A stretch of DNA of 64,000 nt from Phanerodontia chrysosporium (Eukaryota; Basidiomycota; Agaricomycetes; Polyporales; Phanerochaetaceae), in assembly GCA_001910725.1 (NCBI GenBank), contig MJGA01000001.1, positions 1,178,001 through 1,242,000 of the forward strand, in the 5' to 3' direction. Numbering within the stretch: position 1 is the first letter of the stretch; each line of letters begins with the position of its first letter. Under the pieces are notes generated by a model, which was not told the origin of the DNA, searched no databases, and was given only the letters and a program-made list of their open reading frames with translations. Both the position numbers and the translations under genes were made by a program. Below are positions 1 through 12,480 of this stretch, one piece after another.

Positions 1-1465
1 TTCGCGCGGAACGCTCTCATTGATTCTTTTTTGCGCCTGCAGGGTCAAGACGGTCTTTGATATGATGGAAGAGCTGAACCACATGTGGGGCTTCGCGGAG
101 GACCTCGAGTCCTACGAGTACGTCTGCAAGGAGTTTCTCAACTTTTGGGGCGGCACAGTGAGTAGTCGCCGATATGATACCTCTTACCTCAATATTACTC
201 ACGCCAATATCAGCATGCACATCCAGATCTTCAGGACGAGGTGCGTGATCTTCGGAGCCGGTTTGCTGCTAGCGAGCCAACTGAGACGACCCCGCGCAGA
301 TTGTCGCCTTCTGGGAGTCTTATTATCCGCCCTTCCGACGTTCTTACTCGATGGCGAACATGAACCTGTTCCTTAACGTAAGTCAATTCGCTTAACCGTG
401 GCTAACAGCACTCAATGTCGGACAATAGAGGACGCCGATGACCCAAACGGAGCTGGCATCAGTGAAGTGTCCCGTAATGATTATTCAGGTGCGCATCCGC
501 TCGACAATCAGCTCGTTACCATGTCTCACCCACCCCAAGGCCGAGAAGAGCCTTGCGCACCCGTTTCATTTTGCAGAACAGCTGCAACGGGAGCTGACTG
601 GAGTCCCTGACGCTAAGCTCATCAAAGCGCACGGTAACTTTTTTCCCCATGCGTATATCTCTTCATGTCTAACACGCACCCCGCCTGCAGGAAGCAACGC
701 GGGTTATCTTTCCGTGGTTGTGGCTAGTGTCGTGAACAAATCGCTTTCCACATTCTTGTCCGTACAGCCGGCCGCGGACCCTGCACAAACGGGGGAAGTA
801 TACGGACGGCCCCTGAAGGACTTTATGCAGACAGCGCTGCAGCGGCTCGCTGACATGAAGGGTGATATTGCGATCGCGAATCGAGATCCGCTTTCTCCTC
901 TTTCATTCTCCTGCGTCTCGCAAGAAACGCAAAAGAACCAGGAGGAGATGATGAAGAAATACATCAGCGGTCAACAGATGGCGTTCTCGCCGCTCAGCCC
1001 CTGTGGGCGACCGATGAGAAAGTAAGCTTTCACCTCCCGGATTCTGGTTTCTGAATGTCAAAATAAGTGCCAGGAACTCACGGTACTTCGCTGTGCTAGA
1101 TTTTCTGAGCGACAGAATCACTGGCTCGAGCCGGGCAGAGACGGCTTCTCGCGAACAGGTATGCAATCTTCACTTCTCCTTGGGTTATATCCTCACGCTT
1201 GTTCTCCACAGAACTATCGAAGAAGCTGAACGATGTCGAGAAGAGAAGACGTCCACGGGTGCTTTGGACCGACTCCGACAAGGACATTAAACGAGGGGCG
1301 CTCACACCAGACAGCGGCGGGAGCACACCGGGTCCGCCTACGCCGATCCCGCTCAGCGACGACATCGTCTCGCTCGAGGACCAGCAGCTCGCGCGTGTGC
1401 GGCGGGCGAATATCACCTCGACGATCGTCGATAAGCAAGTGCTCAAGGCGCGGCGGCGAAGCTGA
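1..1465 (+). CDS. alpha/beta-hydrolase family protein, C-terminal part (5' end outside window)
   Basis: The window opens in an intron whose acceptor CTGCAG ends at base 42, and coding begins at 43. Joining the short GT-AG introns gives one continuous frame. It contains an FWGGTHAHPDLQDE stretch, a lid-like YYPPFRRSYSMANMNLF segment, then VKCPVMIIQ and HFAEQLQRELTGVPDAKLIKAHG. The last two have the shape of the late alpha/beta-hydrolase core: the strand before the acidic residue, then the helix leading toward the catalytic His. The nucleophile elbow and N-terminus lie left of the window. After the fold comes a charged tail with a Pro/Ser/Thr-rich section (PGPPTPIPLSDD), ending ARRRS. The substrate cannot be told. 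The family call is moderately safe; an esterase, epoxide hydrolase or non-catalytic relative are all possible. Confidence 0.6.
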
Positions 1466-2128
1466 GCCAGTCGCCGGGCCAGACCCTGCGCTCCTTCATT
1501 CGCTCGTAAACACGCCGGCCCGTGTCCTCTTTCGCCCTTCCGCTTCTGCTTCGCCGCTTGTCTCGCCCCTCTCATAGACTCCTTGCTCTGGATCTCCGCC
1601 TCTCTCGCACCTCATATCTATCGTTCACTCGCTCTATCCCGCGCAACAGTCACATTACACGCACACCCTACCGTCACTGCACCCCAGTCATCTCTCACGC
1701 AGAGTCCATGCTCTCATCTATCTTGTCCAATAATTTGTAGGATCTGTCTAGTTTTGCATCGGTGCTCTCGAGTTTCACGTTTTACCCCCTATCCGCACTT
1801 CTTGTCTACTTTACACATATCTATGCGCCTCAATCACGACGTGGGCCCGCATTGTAGTTTCTAGCGTACATAGCCTATATCACCTTTCTCACTGTTGCTT
1901 GCTGTACATAGTACCACGCCTAGTCACTACCGTTTGCCTCTATCGGGGAACAATACCATTCAGGGACTTTTCCGTGATTAAAAGTCTATCAATCGTTCAA
2001 CACACAGTGCGACACTATTCTGACCGGGATACTACTGTAACATATAACAAAGCAAAGGACCGTGCGTAGCAAGGAAAAATCAGGGGGCTATACTGAGAAC
2101 CGTTCTAAGCATTTCATGTCACTGCACT
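1466..2128. other. intergenic region between convergent genes
   Basis: About 660 bases lie between two convergent stop codons. The stretch is pyrimidine-rich just after the hydrolase stop and AT-richer near 1980-2060. Its open frames are short and show no coding character. It most likely holds the two 3' untranslated regions. Confidence 0.5.
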
Positions 2129-3814
2129 CTAGATGCTGCCCTCCTCCATCTTGGCCTTGTAATAGCGGACCATCTCCTCGAGGCCCATGCGGACAGTCCA
2201 GCGAGGCTGCCAGTCGAGGACCTCCTTCGCACGCGTGGTGTCGGGCCTGCGCTTCTGCGGGTCGTCGGTCGGCATCGGCTTGTAGACAATGTTGACGCGC
2301 TTCGGCTCGATGCCGTCCTCGCGCTGGACCTTCTCGACGATCTCACGGACGAGCTCCGCGAACTCAGCGATCGTGAACTCGTCGCCGTTGCCGATGTTGA
2401 CAGGGCGCGTCTCGTCGGAGTTCATCAGGGCGATGAGGCCGTCGATGAGGTCGTGGATGTACTGGAAGGAGCGCGTCTGCTTGCCATCGCCATAGACAGT
2501 CATGTCCTCCCCGCGCAGCGCTTGCACGATGAAGTTTGAGACGACACGGCCATCGAACGGGTTCACTGCAAGGATGATAAGGTTGTGTTAGCCTTCTATG
2601 TCAAAGAGTGATGAACATTTCCAGATACGCACTGCGAGGACCTGGGAAACGTGATCGCGTCAGAAGATGAAATCAGAGCAAGTGTGAAGTTACGATACGA
2701 ACCATACGTGTTAAAAATTCGCGCGACACGGACGTCAACACCGTCCTGACGGTGGAAACCATAGGTCAACGTCTCGGCGACACGCTTGCCTTCGTCGTAG
2801 CAAGCACGGGGGCCGATAGGGTTAACGTGACCCCAGCTAAACCGCCGGTGAATATGTGCTCGAAATAGAGTGAGATGAAAGCTTACTAGTCCTCGGGTTG
2901 AGGGTGAACCTCGGGGTCGCCGTACACCTCTAGTCACGAATATGATCAGTTGCTAGCGAGGCACTACGGTACTGTCTACATACCGGACGTGCTGGTAATG
3001 AGGAAGCGCGCCTTAGTGCGCTTGGCAAGACCGAGCATGTTGAGCGTGCCCATGAAGGAGGTCTTGATGGTTTTGACAGCATTGTATTGGTAGTGTGGTG
3101 GCGAAGCAGGGCAGGCAAGGTGATAGATTTCTTGTTCGCAGAAAATTCAACATCACAACACCAGACAGCGGTAGAATTATGCTTACGGTCGCATTCGATC
3201 ATGAACGGTTCTACGACATCATGACGGACCATCTCGAAGTTAGGGTGGCCGACCCAATGACTGACTGTCGTCTTGGAGCCAGTGAAGAAATTGTCAAGGA
3301 CGGTGACTTCGTGGCCAAGCACCATCAGACGGTCGACAAGGTGAGACCCAACGAATCCGGCACCACCGGTGACAAGGATACGCTTGCGCTTGGAAGGAGG
3401 AAGGAGCTTAACGGGAGGGAAACGAGAGAGGGTGGTGTAAGAGATTGACTGCGTGTCTGCGTGGTAGATGGACTTGGAGAAGTAGGAGGTTGCGCTATTC
3501 TCCTCCTCTTCGTCGTCTTTCACGGGCTCGCTGGAGGACGCGATGGTCTTGACATAGTGCTTCCTGAGGTAGAGTGAACGAAGGACGTCGAGGGACACTT
3601 CACAGTCGAAGCCAAATCGCTGGAAGCCAACAGTAGTAATCTCTTTCCCGTTCTTGTCGAGAGTGTGGACCTGCAGAGGGGCATGAACACCACGTATGCG
3701 CGACTGAGATCGAGTTGCCGGGCACAGTTACCCGTGAACGAGATTGGGTCGTTCGCGCAGCTCAAGCACGAGAGACACGATGACGGATGGCAGGACACTT
3801 ACGGTCGAGGACAT
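2129..3814 (-). CDS. UXS1: UDP-glucuronic acid decarboxylase (UDP-xylose synthase)
   Basis: This enzyme converts UDP-glucuronate to UDP-xylose with a bound NAD+ and supplies xylose for glycans. The Rossmann start [20 protein letters not shown] is followed by [12 protein letters not shown] and the dehydratase-type active site [14 protein letters not shown] (Tyr-x-x-x-Lys), then [11 protein letters not shown]. The C-terminal half contains [18 protein letters not shown] and NIGNGDEFT, typical of the family. The start is placed at an MSST exon (ATG at 3814) spliced to [15 protein letters not shown], which brings in the N-terminal region present before the Rossmann fold. At least six short introns interrupt the gene. 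It is head-to-head with the bystin gene about 240 bp away. The fold and motifs make the call nearly certain; exact inner exon edges were read by eye. Confidence 0.93.
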
Positions 3815-4056
3815 GCTGGAAATGTTTGGACAAGAAGATGGGGGAAAGAGTGGAAGGGTTATCGTACGTTGCAATGATTCGCAGATGGGCTACTTAAACC
3901 TCTGGCTGGGCATGTCACTTGGGCGCTTAACCAACAGGGACGGCGAACGGCTGATGCCGAGCCAATCAGCGCACACAGTCTCGAAAATGAAAGCGCAAGC
4001 CGACGTTCGTCCCGCTCTGCTTCACACACCGGCCTCCTCATCCCTCGCCGCACACC

Positions 4057-5728
4057 ATGCCACGCGCAGCTAAGCCGTCAGGAAAATCACGCCACGACCC
4101 ACTCTACGTCCAGCTCGGTGAGGACGAGCACGTCGCGAAATACGGCAAGGTCACTCGTCCAGGAAAGCGGAGAAAATCTCATGCCGAGCAGGATGATGAT
4201 GAAGAGGCTGGAGAGGTAGGACGAAACCCAGGCAACGGTCCTACGTGAGACAGTGATTCATTCTGTCTTTTGTTTTTGCCAGGTTATACTCGACCCGAAG
4301 ACGTCGCGGAAGATCTTTGAGCTTGCGCGAGACCAGCAAGAAGAGCTAGAGGAGGACGAAGAGGATGAGGAGCCAGAGGAACAGAGAAAGCCTAGCTTTA
4401 CGCTCGCTCGAACACAACAGAACGAGGGGGATGATGAGGACGACTTAGCCGAGGACGAGGAGTACGAGGAAGAGGAAGTAGAGGAGATCGTGCGTCTGCT
4501 CAGCCTTGTCCATGATACATTCTTTGCTAACACTGTACAGGAAGTCGACGAGGTTGATCTGCGCACTCTCGATGCTCTCTTGCCGGCAAATGCTGGGGAG
4601 CGTAGGACGTTAGCGGACATCATCTTCTCAAAGCTCGAGGAAGGAGAAGAAGAGAACGTTACTGCCATCCAGAAGACGCACAGAGGTAGCTGAACATAGC
4701 TGTCTTTGAACGCCATAGACGATCATGCTGATCATTGGTACAGATCCTGGACAACCGCCAGACCCTGCCGCCGGCCTGAATCCGAAAGTTGTTGAGCTCT
4801 ACACAAAGTACGTCGCGAAATGCTAGATCTATCATATTTATTCTCATGCATCGTCGTCAGAGTCGGCCTCGTCCTTTCAAGATACAAATCTGGACCACTC
4901 CCTAAGCCTTTCAAAATCATTCCTTCCTTGCCGGCGTGGGCTCGCATGCTCGCACTTACACATCCCGAGAACTGGTCGCCACAGGCATGCCATGCGGCCA
5001 CACGGATATTCGTCTCGCAAATGAAGCCAAACCAGGCTCGTGTGTTCCTTGAGGGTGTTCTGCTCGATGCCATTCGTGAAGACATTCGCTTGACGAAGGA
5101 AGGCCAGCGGAAGCACAAGAACAACCGCAAGTTGAATGTGCACTACTACGAGGCCATGAAGCGTGCTCTGTATAAACCTGCGGCCTTCTTCAAGGGCATT
5201 GTATTCCCTCTTCTACAGAACGGTTGCACATTGCAAGAGGCAGCAATCGTTGCATCGGTCTTGGCGAAGGTTAAGGTCCCGCTCCTCCATTCGTCGGCTG
5301 CCCTCATTCGCCTCGCAAACATGGAGTACTCTGGGCCGAACTCTCTGTTTATCCGAATCCTCCTTGACAAGAAGCATGCCTTGCCCTACAAGGTTGTAGA
5401 CGCCCTTGTCTTTCACTTTATTCGTCTATCGAATACCTACAAGGCGAAGCTCGGTCAGTCTGAAAAACTGCCGGTACTATGGCACCAAAGTCTGCTTGTC
5501 TTCTGCCAGAGGTGCGTTCACTTCTAATGTCGCGATGTCCCGATTTGCTGATAGTTGAATATCAGATACGCGTCTGACCTCACACCAGACCAAAAAGATG
5601 CCTTGCTCGACGTTGTCCGAGCAAACCCGCATCCCCAGATCAGCCCGGAGGTCCGTCGGGAACTGGTCAACTCCGTCGTCCGTGGTGCTCCGCGGCCGGA
5701 CGCCGACGGCGACGTCGAGATGGACTGA
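4057..5728 (+). CDS. ENP1: bystin, 40S pre-ribosome maturation factor
   Basis: Bystin/Enp1 binds late nucleolar and cytoplasmic 40S precursors and is needed for 18S rRNA processing and export. The protein starts MPRAAKPSGKSRHDPLYVQL and continues through a basic/acidic low-complexity region (DPKTSRKIFELARDQQEE followed by long Glu/Asp runs). It then enters the conserved bystin domain: SGPLPKPFKIIPSLPAW, HPENWSPQACHAATRIF, KHKNNRKLNVHYYEAMKRAL, YKPAAFFKGIVFPLLQ and SGPNSLFIRILLDKKHALPY. It ends DADGDVEMD. Short introns split the acidic region and precede the last exon. The ATG is the first in frame and lies just downstream of the divergent UXS1 promoter. The gene is convergent with NOP9, another small-subunit assembly factor. 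Confidence 0.95.
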
Positions 5729-5912
5729 ACTCTCCGGATCTCTCTGTGATTATCTTCGTTGGTGTAATTTACATGGGATAGATACTATACCGCATATACT
5801 GCCCCTGCTCGGGTTGAGATATAGAGTCCCATGAGATGGACCGCGTAAGTGTGATCGAACGAAACAGGCAGAATGACTACGTGTCTAAGTAAAGTACTTT
5901 TGCTTCAGAGCT

Positions 5913-8811
5913 CTAGGCTGCTTTTTTCTTCTTGTGCTTGCGACCCTTGTCCTCGCCTTTCGGCGCAGCCTTGATGGCCCCGAGAATGTCTTTGAGATCC
6001 TTGTCCTTCACGTCGTCGTCGCCCTTCTTCCGCTTCTTCTCCTTGCCATCCTTGCCATCCTTCGTCCCGTCCTGCGCACCACCAGTCGGCTGTACAGAGG
6101 GCGGCTCAGGCGCAAGGCCCGCCTTCTTTACCTTCTTACCGAGCTTCTCCTCGAAGAGCTGGTCAATTTCGTCCTCGGGGCGGCTCTTGCGCTTCTTGGA
6201 CGGCTTCTCAGCCTCGGGCGCCGCCTTGGTGGCGGGCGAATGCGACGTGGGTTTGCTGCTCGGAGGCATGGGTGACGCGACGCGCGCAGGTGTCATCGCA
6301 GGGGTCGGCGCGGTGGAGGTCGAGCGGTTGTTCACCTGCAGGTTCTTCCACTGCTCGGGGTCACGCTGCAGGAGGTAGATGTTGAGTCGCCGCGCGAAGA
6401 ACTTGCCGTAGAAGGACGCCGCGAGATCGCGTTCGTGGCGCACCAACGAACGGGCGATCTTCTCCTGTAGCGTACATGAGCATCGACGGCCGCATAGACG
6501 AGAATCCGCAACGAACCTTGAGATATGTGTCTGCAAACGCCCAGCAATTGTCTCCGACGCGGCTGCCTATCCGATCATCGACAAGGATTTCGTAGTGGCC
6601 GATGAAATTCATGACGAATTTCCGCTTTTCCTTGAACGGTACTGTTGGGGACGACAGAACTACGTCGAGAACTCGCGAAGCGGTGACATCGTGCGCCATA
6701 CTGATCACATCTTCTATCGACTGCGCGAATAGGCTGGAGAGATATTCAGTCAGACAGCGTAGTGAAGCAGTGATGATAGGCGCACCTATCCAGAACGACC
6801 TGGTTGTGCGGAGAGTCAAGCTGAAGCATAGACTGCAACAACAGCGCACCCTGGGTTTTGGGAGCCATAGGATCTTCATTACTCTCCTTGCGTTGGTGGT
6901 TTCTGCCCTTACCACCATGGTGCTGTTGGTGTTGCTCTGACTCTGGCTTTGCTTCTTTTGCTTTTAGTGCCCGGTCGTAGTCCATCAAAGTAAGAAGCCT
7001 CAACACGCAAGGGAGAAAAGCTTTCCGGCCTCCGAGGGTGTCAAGATCCAAGCCAGTAGCTTCGGCAATAAGGGCGATGACTTTCGCCTCGTGTGCCTTC
7101 AATGTTGCTGCTCTATCGACCATTGCTCGAAGCACACCGGTGCGAGCAGATTCTATGAACATTGGTAAGGATGATGTTATATTGCGCGAGAGAAAATATC
7201 ACTTACTGTAAACTTTCTCAGCGACCGGTTGAAGCTCGTCGCAAGCTTGAGACAACTGTCCTTCGGTTGCATGCTCCAGCGCACGCGCTACAACGAAGTT
7301 CGCCACAGGGTGTGCAGCCAGACGCGCGAGCTTTCCTTCCAGATATGTGGACCACACTGCATCAAAGGCCTGTTGTGGCAGGCGACGAACGAGGGTTTCG
7401 AGCAGGTGGGACGAAGTTGGATCACGAAGAAGTGTGCCAACATAATCGGACGCCTCGTGTGAAGCAGATTCATCCTCCACTGTGCTGCAGGATTTAGCTA
7501 GGTCCGTGTATAGTGTTCATTTGACTCACGCTGTCTTGAGATCAATCCGTCCAATATATGGTCTGAAAGGGACTCAGGCTCAAATAACCTGCCGTCCTCG
7601 GCTTCAATCTCTAGAAGCATCTGTACTGGGTTCAGCCAACGTATAGAAATACGCGCAGAGAAACGCACCTGGAGCACTGGGCTCGCTACTTGGCTAGCTG
7701 CCAATGCACGAATCTCGTTGCCGCTTAGTTGTTCCCTTACAATCTGGACAAACTTCGCTGCAGTCTCCTTGAACTCGTCTGGAACATCTGACACAGGCTC
7801 TGCAGGCTTTTTGTGCCCGTCAATGAAAACAGACTTCATGGGACCTTGTCGGGCCTTGTACGCGGCACTCTTCTTAGAGCGCAAGGTAGAGGCGCGTTGG
7901 TCTGCGGGGAAGAGCTTCGGCCTCAGGAGAGCGAGAAGAGCACGAAGCGGGTGTGAGGCAAAAGGGTCCATGATCAATGACGAGAATTTTGGCAGCAATT
8001 CCTGTGGGGTGGGTGACAATCAATGACAGCGTCTGGCGCAGTTGGCGAGACTCGTACTTCGCAGAGTTCTAGGACCATATCTTTCAAGAGAGGCAGCTCA
8101 CCCTCAGCTTCCTCAGGAGGAGGAGGGAAAATACCACGACACTAATGTACTTCAGTTTATGCCAAAGATGTGTAGGGCGCAGCGACATACCTCTCGACTG
8201 ATCGTGTCCACCGCGACCTCAAGGAAGGTTTGGCACACATGTGACGCAAACCGATGCCTCATGAGCTTCTCGTACCTGAGCGCGTCAGCAGCCGTATTCT
8301 ATATGAAGAGAAAACCTATCGACTCACGATCCGGTCAGCCTATCCAAGAAGACGCGTCGAGCAAAGTCGTCCATGGAATAAGCCATGCGCTCGAGGATGG
8401 TGGAGCAGTCCGGGTCTGTGGCGAGTTCTTTCTCTTTGCCAGACATTTCAGTAAGTGCAGCGACAAAGAACAGTCTACGGTCTGTTTGCACTGTCAGTTG
8501 CGCTTTGCGCGTGGCAACCATGGGTCCTTACCTTCGTTTGGGTCGGTGTCGCCGTCCGCTGGCGAAGCCGTATAGCCCTCTTCCTGCCATTCGCGCAGCT
8601 GTACGTCTACGGTACGGAAGTATGCCTTGACCTCGGAGTCTACGTATCCAAAGGGCGCCTCGTCGTTGTTCTGGTCTGCACGGGGGCCTGGGACTATCCA
8701 GGAAGGACCTGCCTCGGGTTCGGGCTGGTACTCTGGTTGCGGGGGAGGGGCGTGGACCTCCTCCTTGGCCTTCTTCTGTTTCTTTCCGCGCTTCCTGTTT
8801 TCCCTGGGCAT
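5913..8811 (-). CDS. NOP9: Nop9, Pumilio-like nucleolar RNA-binding protein
   Basis: Nop9 is a PUF-repeat protein that binds the ITS1/3' 18S region of pre-rRNA and prevents premature cleavage during 40S assembly. The start [14 protein letters not shown] is the usual basic Nop9 N-terminus. It is followed by an acidic linker and [17 protein letters not shown]. Helical repeats then run through many small exons, for example [52 protein letters not shown] and [18 protein letters not shown]. These Phe/His-x-x-Asn/Leu patterns are typical of degenerate Pumilio repeats. The C-terminus is a lysine-rich nucleolar-type tail ending [10 protein letters not shown]. It is head-to-head with NCS6, with 153 bp between start codons. 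Confidence 0.9.
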
Positions 8812-8964
8812 GTTGTGGACTGTGGACGACGGGAGGAAATAGGTCGACGGACTGGCGGAGGGAAATCAAAGTTGCAGCCTAGGCGCCGGCCGCAATATTG
8901 TCTTGCCCTTTGTGGCGTCGCCGCCGAAAGCGGGAAAAACATCGACGCTTGATCCCGCACAGTC

Positions 8965-10293
8965 ATGCCGCCCAGAAACTGCGCCCTCTGCGACAACGCC
9001 AGAGCCATCCTCAAGCGTCCAAAGACCGGCCAGCAGATATGCAAGGACTGCTTCTTCTATGTCTTCGAGACAGAAGTACACAACACCATCACCGAGGCCA
9101 AGCTCTTCAAGCCAGGAGACCGGGTAGCAATAGGTGCATCTGGTGGTAAAGGTGTGTGTTCAGACACTCTCAATGGTCAGCACGCTGAGCCGGCTCGCAT
9201 AGATTCCACTGTTCTGGCCTATGTAATGAAGACGCTAAATGACCGCTACCAGTATGGCCTCGAACTCTTCCTACTGTCAATAGACGAAGGGATTACCGGA
9301 TACCGGGATGACTCCCTCGAGGTGCGTCCCCCGCGCGTTGAGAATGCCTTGACCCTGAACTTCTCCTATCCAGACTGTGAAGCGGAATCAGCAGCAGTAC
9401 GACATGCCGCTAAAGATTCTGTCATACGGAGAACTTTATGGATGGACTATGGACGCTATCGTCGCACAAGTCGGCAAGAAGAACAACTGTACATTCTGTG
9501 GTGTCTTTCGACGGCAGGCATTGGACCGGGGAGCCGCGATGCTGAACGTCGATCACATCGTGACTGGCCACAACGCCGACGACATTGCGGAAACGGTCCT
9601 CATGAACAGTGAGTCCTGCTTCTCTGAAGTCGTGTGTACCCTCACTCATGACTTGGCAGTCATGCGTGGAGACATCGCACGCTTAGGGCGGTGCACAGCC
9701 ATATGCACGCAGGGCGAAGATACCATCAAGCGTTCAAAGCCGTTCAAGTACGCCTACGAGAAGGAGATCGTCATGTATGCGTACTTCAAGAAGCTAGATT
9801 ACTTCTCGACCGAATGCATATACTCTCCCGATGCATACAGAGGGCACGCACGCGTATTCCTCAAAGATCTTGAAGCTGCGCGGCCGAGTGCCATCATCGA
9901 CATCATACATTCCGGCGAAGCCTTTGAAGTGAAGGACGAGGTCAAGGCGACTCAGAAGCTTCAGCGTACGTATCAGGTCAATACAATGGTGTGGGCCCCG
10001 ATCTAACTTCTCCCACAGAAATATGTAAACGATGTGGCTACATGTCGAGTAACGATTTGTGCAAAGCGTGTAGTCTATTGGAAGGCCTTGAGCGGGGTAT
10101 GCCTCGGGCTGCGGTGGTTAGTGTACCCCGTCTTGGTCACTTTGCGTTACAACATCTTATACGTGCTTGTTTGCAGACCGACCGAGCGTTCCGCAAGAAA
10201 ATGCTAGAGGAGGGAGAGCCACCAGAGGGCATTCGAACCATTCCATACTTCCAGAGACATGGGACGGAGACACCCCTTGCACCCGCTTCGTAG
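8965..10293 (+). CDS. NCS6: cytoplasmic tRNA 2-thiolation protein 1 (Ctu1/Ncs6)
   Basis: With Ncs2 and sulfur from Urm1, Ncs6 adds sulfur to wobble U34 of Lys, Glu and Gln tRNAs. The N-terminal zinc motif is [17 protein letters not shown] followed by ICKDCF. The ATP-pyrophosphatase P-loop SGGKDS is present but is split by an intron between SGGK and DS. Downstream are [50 protein letters not shown] and the C-terminal [16 protein letters not shown] zinc site. The last exon ends TETPLAPAS. The length (about 380 residues after splicing) and motif order fit the full family. A 153-bp divergent promoter is shared with NOP9. Confidence 0.95.
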
Positions 10294-10527
10294 CATTCAT
10301 TGGATGAGGATGTGTTACTATGTAGCATTGCTGCGATATCTGCATCGTCGAACTACGGCGTATCTTGTAATGTTATGTCCCATCGGAAGATCTGCACACT
10401 CTATGGTATATTTCCATTAGACTAAGCTATTCTACGGTTGCCCACATTCTAGGTGAAATTAGATGGGAAGATAGAGCCCAAAGCACGTCCAAAGCGTTGC
10501 TCTTCTAGATTGGCATTATGAGTTTCG

Positions 10528-12124
10528 TCATGCGTGACCATTCGTCTGTGCCTTCTGGTCCGAGGCATGAAGCTTGCGGAACGCGTCGTACAGACCCTCA
10601 CATTTCTCGACGAGAAACTCGCCCTCCTTCTCGTTCTGCTTCCAATCCAGCACTGGTACCACACCGACGTACGGACGACCCCAGCGGTCGCACTGTGCAC
10701 TGAACTTGAGCGGCACAAACTCGCCACGCTGCTCGGCTTCGCGCGCGTCGTCCGCCGAGCGCAGGCCATCCTTGTAGAATTTGCAAGTCGCGAGGCTGTC
10801 GTCCCAGCAGGATGCCGGAGGGTCGCCCGCAGAGCGACGGTGCGCGAACGCTAGAAGACCGGTCGGAATCGCAAAGATAGAGACGAGCGCGAAGTGCGTC
10901 ACTGATATCGCAGATGTGTAGGGAACTATGAGGTGATTAGGTGAGTTACAGATGAGTCGAGCCTGGAATGGTCGTTCGATGAGCTGGAGAATGCTACCAA
11001 CGTTCCCTCAAACTCACAATGTAGAACAGAAGGACTTTCATGGCATCGAAGAAGACGTCCACCATTCCGTTCGTCATATTGCTGTGCACGATGCCCGGAT
11101 GCACCAGGAGATGCCGCACACTATTATGTTCGCCGCCATGCTCGAAGCTTCGCTTGGTGAGCGTACTAGCAATCAGGTCGATTTGATACTTGCTGCCTTC
11201 GTACGAGTGGTCGGTCTTGACAAGCTGCCAGTCGTCGTGGTCGTAATAGCATGGCTGCGCTTCAAGAGAGCTCTGCCACAGCACTCTGGCAGGCTGTGAA
11301 AACTTCGAGGCGTATGCTTCAAAGAGGGGCTTGAGATGCCGGTACTACGTAGTAAAGTGCGAATTCTTTAGAAGAATGCTGGGCAGCACGTTAAATTAGG
11401 ACTCACCATAATATAATGACCAAAGACATTGCTCTGCCAGGTGCAGCCCAGACCGTCTCGGCTCATGACTCCCGTCTGCTGCAACTTGAACTCCGGGATA
11501 GTGACGGCTTGCGACAATCCCACTTCCAGAATCTGCTTGCATGCGGTGAACTTGCTCACGCCTGACCAAAACGCGCATCCGGCATTGCAGATAAGATGAG
11601 AGACGTATGGGTAACTGCACGAGCCGGAGCAGGTCAGCAACCTATAGGCACAACGCGTTCTACACGCACGTATTCCGAATCTCCTCGCAGAAGCTGAACA
11701 CCGAGCGCGCCACGGACATGTCTACGCTGTGAAAGTTGACCTCTAGGTATTCGCGGAATCGTTCGGCGTGTCCATCGTAGCCTGGCTTCTTCTGCTCTAG
11801 CGCGATATAGCGGTCGAGCCTGCGCAGCAGCGTCTGTCTCGCGGCGAGGGCCTTCTTCTCGCTGCGGCACGCCATGATCAGGGTCAGCCCGTCGTAGGAC
11901 TCAGTCGGCGCGGTGTCCTGCGGCGCCTTTCCAGGGAAGAGCGACTTGAATTGCGGCTCAGCATCTGACGGGTACTTTCCGAGAGGTGGCAGAGTAGTCG
12001 CTGGCAAATGCCAAAGCCGACACCGCTGCACAGCGCGACATAAGTGAGCGGGTTCGTTGGGGCTCGCACGTGTCTCGCACCTGTTCGCTCCGGTCACAAT
12101 GATGATGGGTCGAGGGGCAGACAT
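10528..12124 (-). CDS. ERG27: 3-keto-steroid reductase, ergosterol pathway (one apparent missing base)
   Basis: Erg27 reduces the C-3 ketone during C-4 demethylation of sterols in the ER. The protein starts MSAPRPIIIVTGAN; the glycine motif is completed after an intron by SGVGFGICQRLLCHL. YDGLTLIMACRSEKKALAAR, HLICNAGCAFWSG and the catalytic HSYEGSKYQ (Tyr-x-x-x-Lys) follow, then VHPGIVHSNM and a long C-terminal part ending QKAQTNGHA. These features and the large insertion after the first strand are typical of Erg27. Near 11972-11982 (GGAAAGTAC on the minus strand) the frame jumps as if one A were missing. The downstream frame is clearly coding, so I treat this as a sequence error. An alternative ATG at 12145 adds seven residues. 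Confidence 0.88.
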
Positions 12125-12480
12125 TACGAGTTCAACGTTGAACAATGGAAGGCAGAGGAAGGGAGAAGGGACCGTGCTGCGTGGGAGGTCGGGAGGGGTG
12201 GGAGTCCCTGCAGACAGGGTTTGACCGCAACACAGGTAGCTTTGATAGTTCTTGACGAACAGGAGATGGTTCCCATCGCGGAAGGTGTAAAATGCTTTCG
12301 ACCTGCAAGTCGTAAGATGTTCACTGAGCGCCTAACTCTGATTGAGTGCGGGTGAGAGAGACGGGAGGGCGGGTCGGCATATCCCTCGAAGTTACTGCAC
12401 GCGTAAAACAACAACGTAGGAAAATAAGAAGGATGTACATGTAGCAAAAAATGCGATAGATAGACAGAAGGAAACGACTA

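Noticed and set aside
11660..12145. ERG27, COX15, KRR1 and others as pseudogenes
   Set aside because: Each has only one clean frame break, the remaining sequence keeps all family motifs and splice sites, and breaks are all of one type. True decay would show stops, varied indels and lost splice sites.
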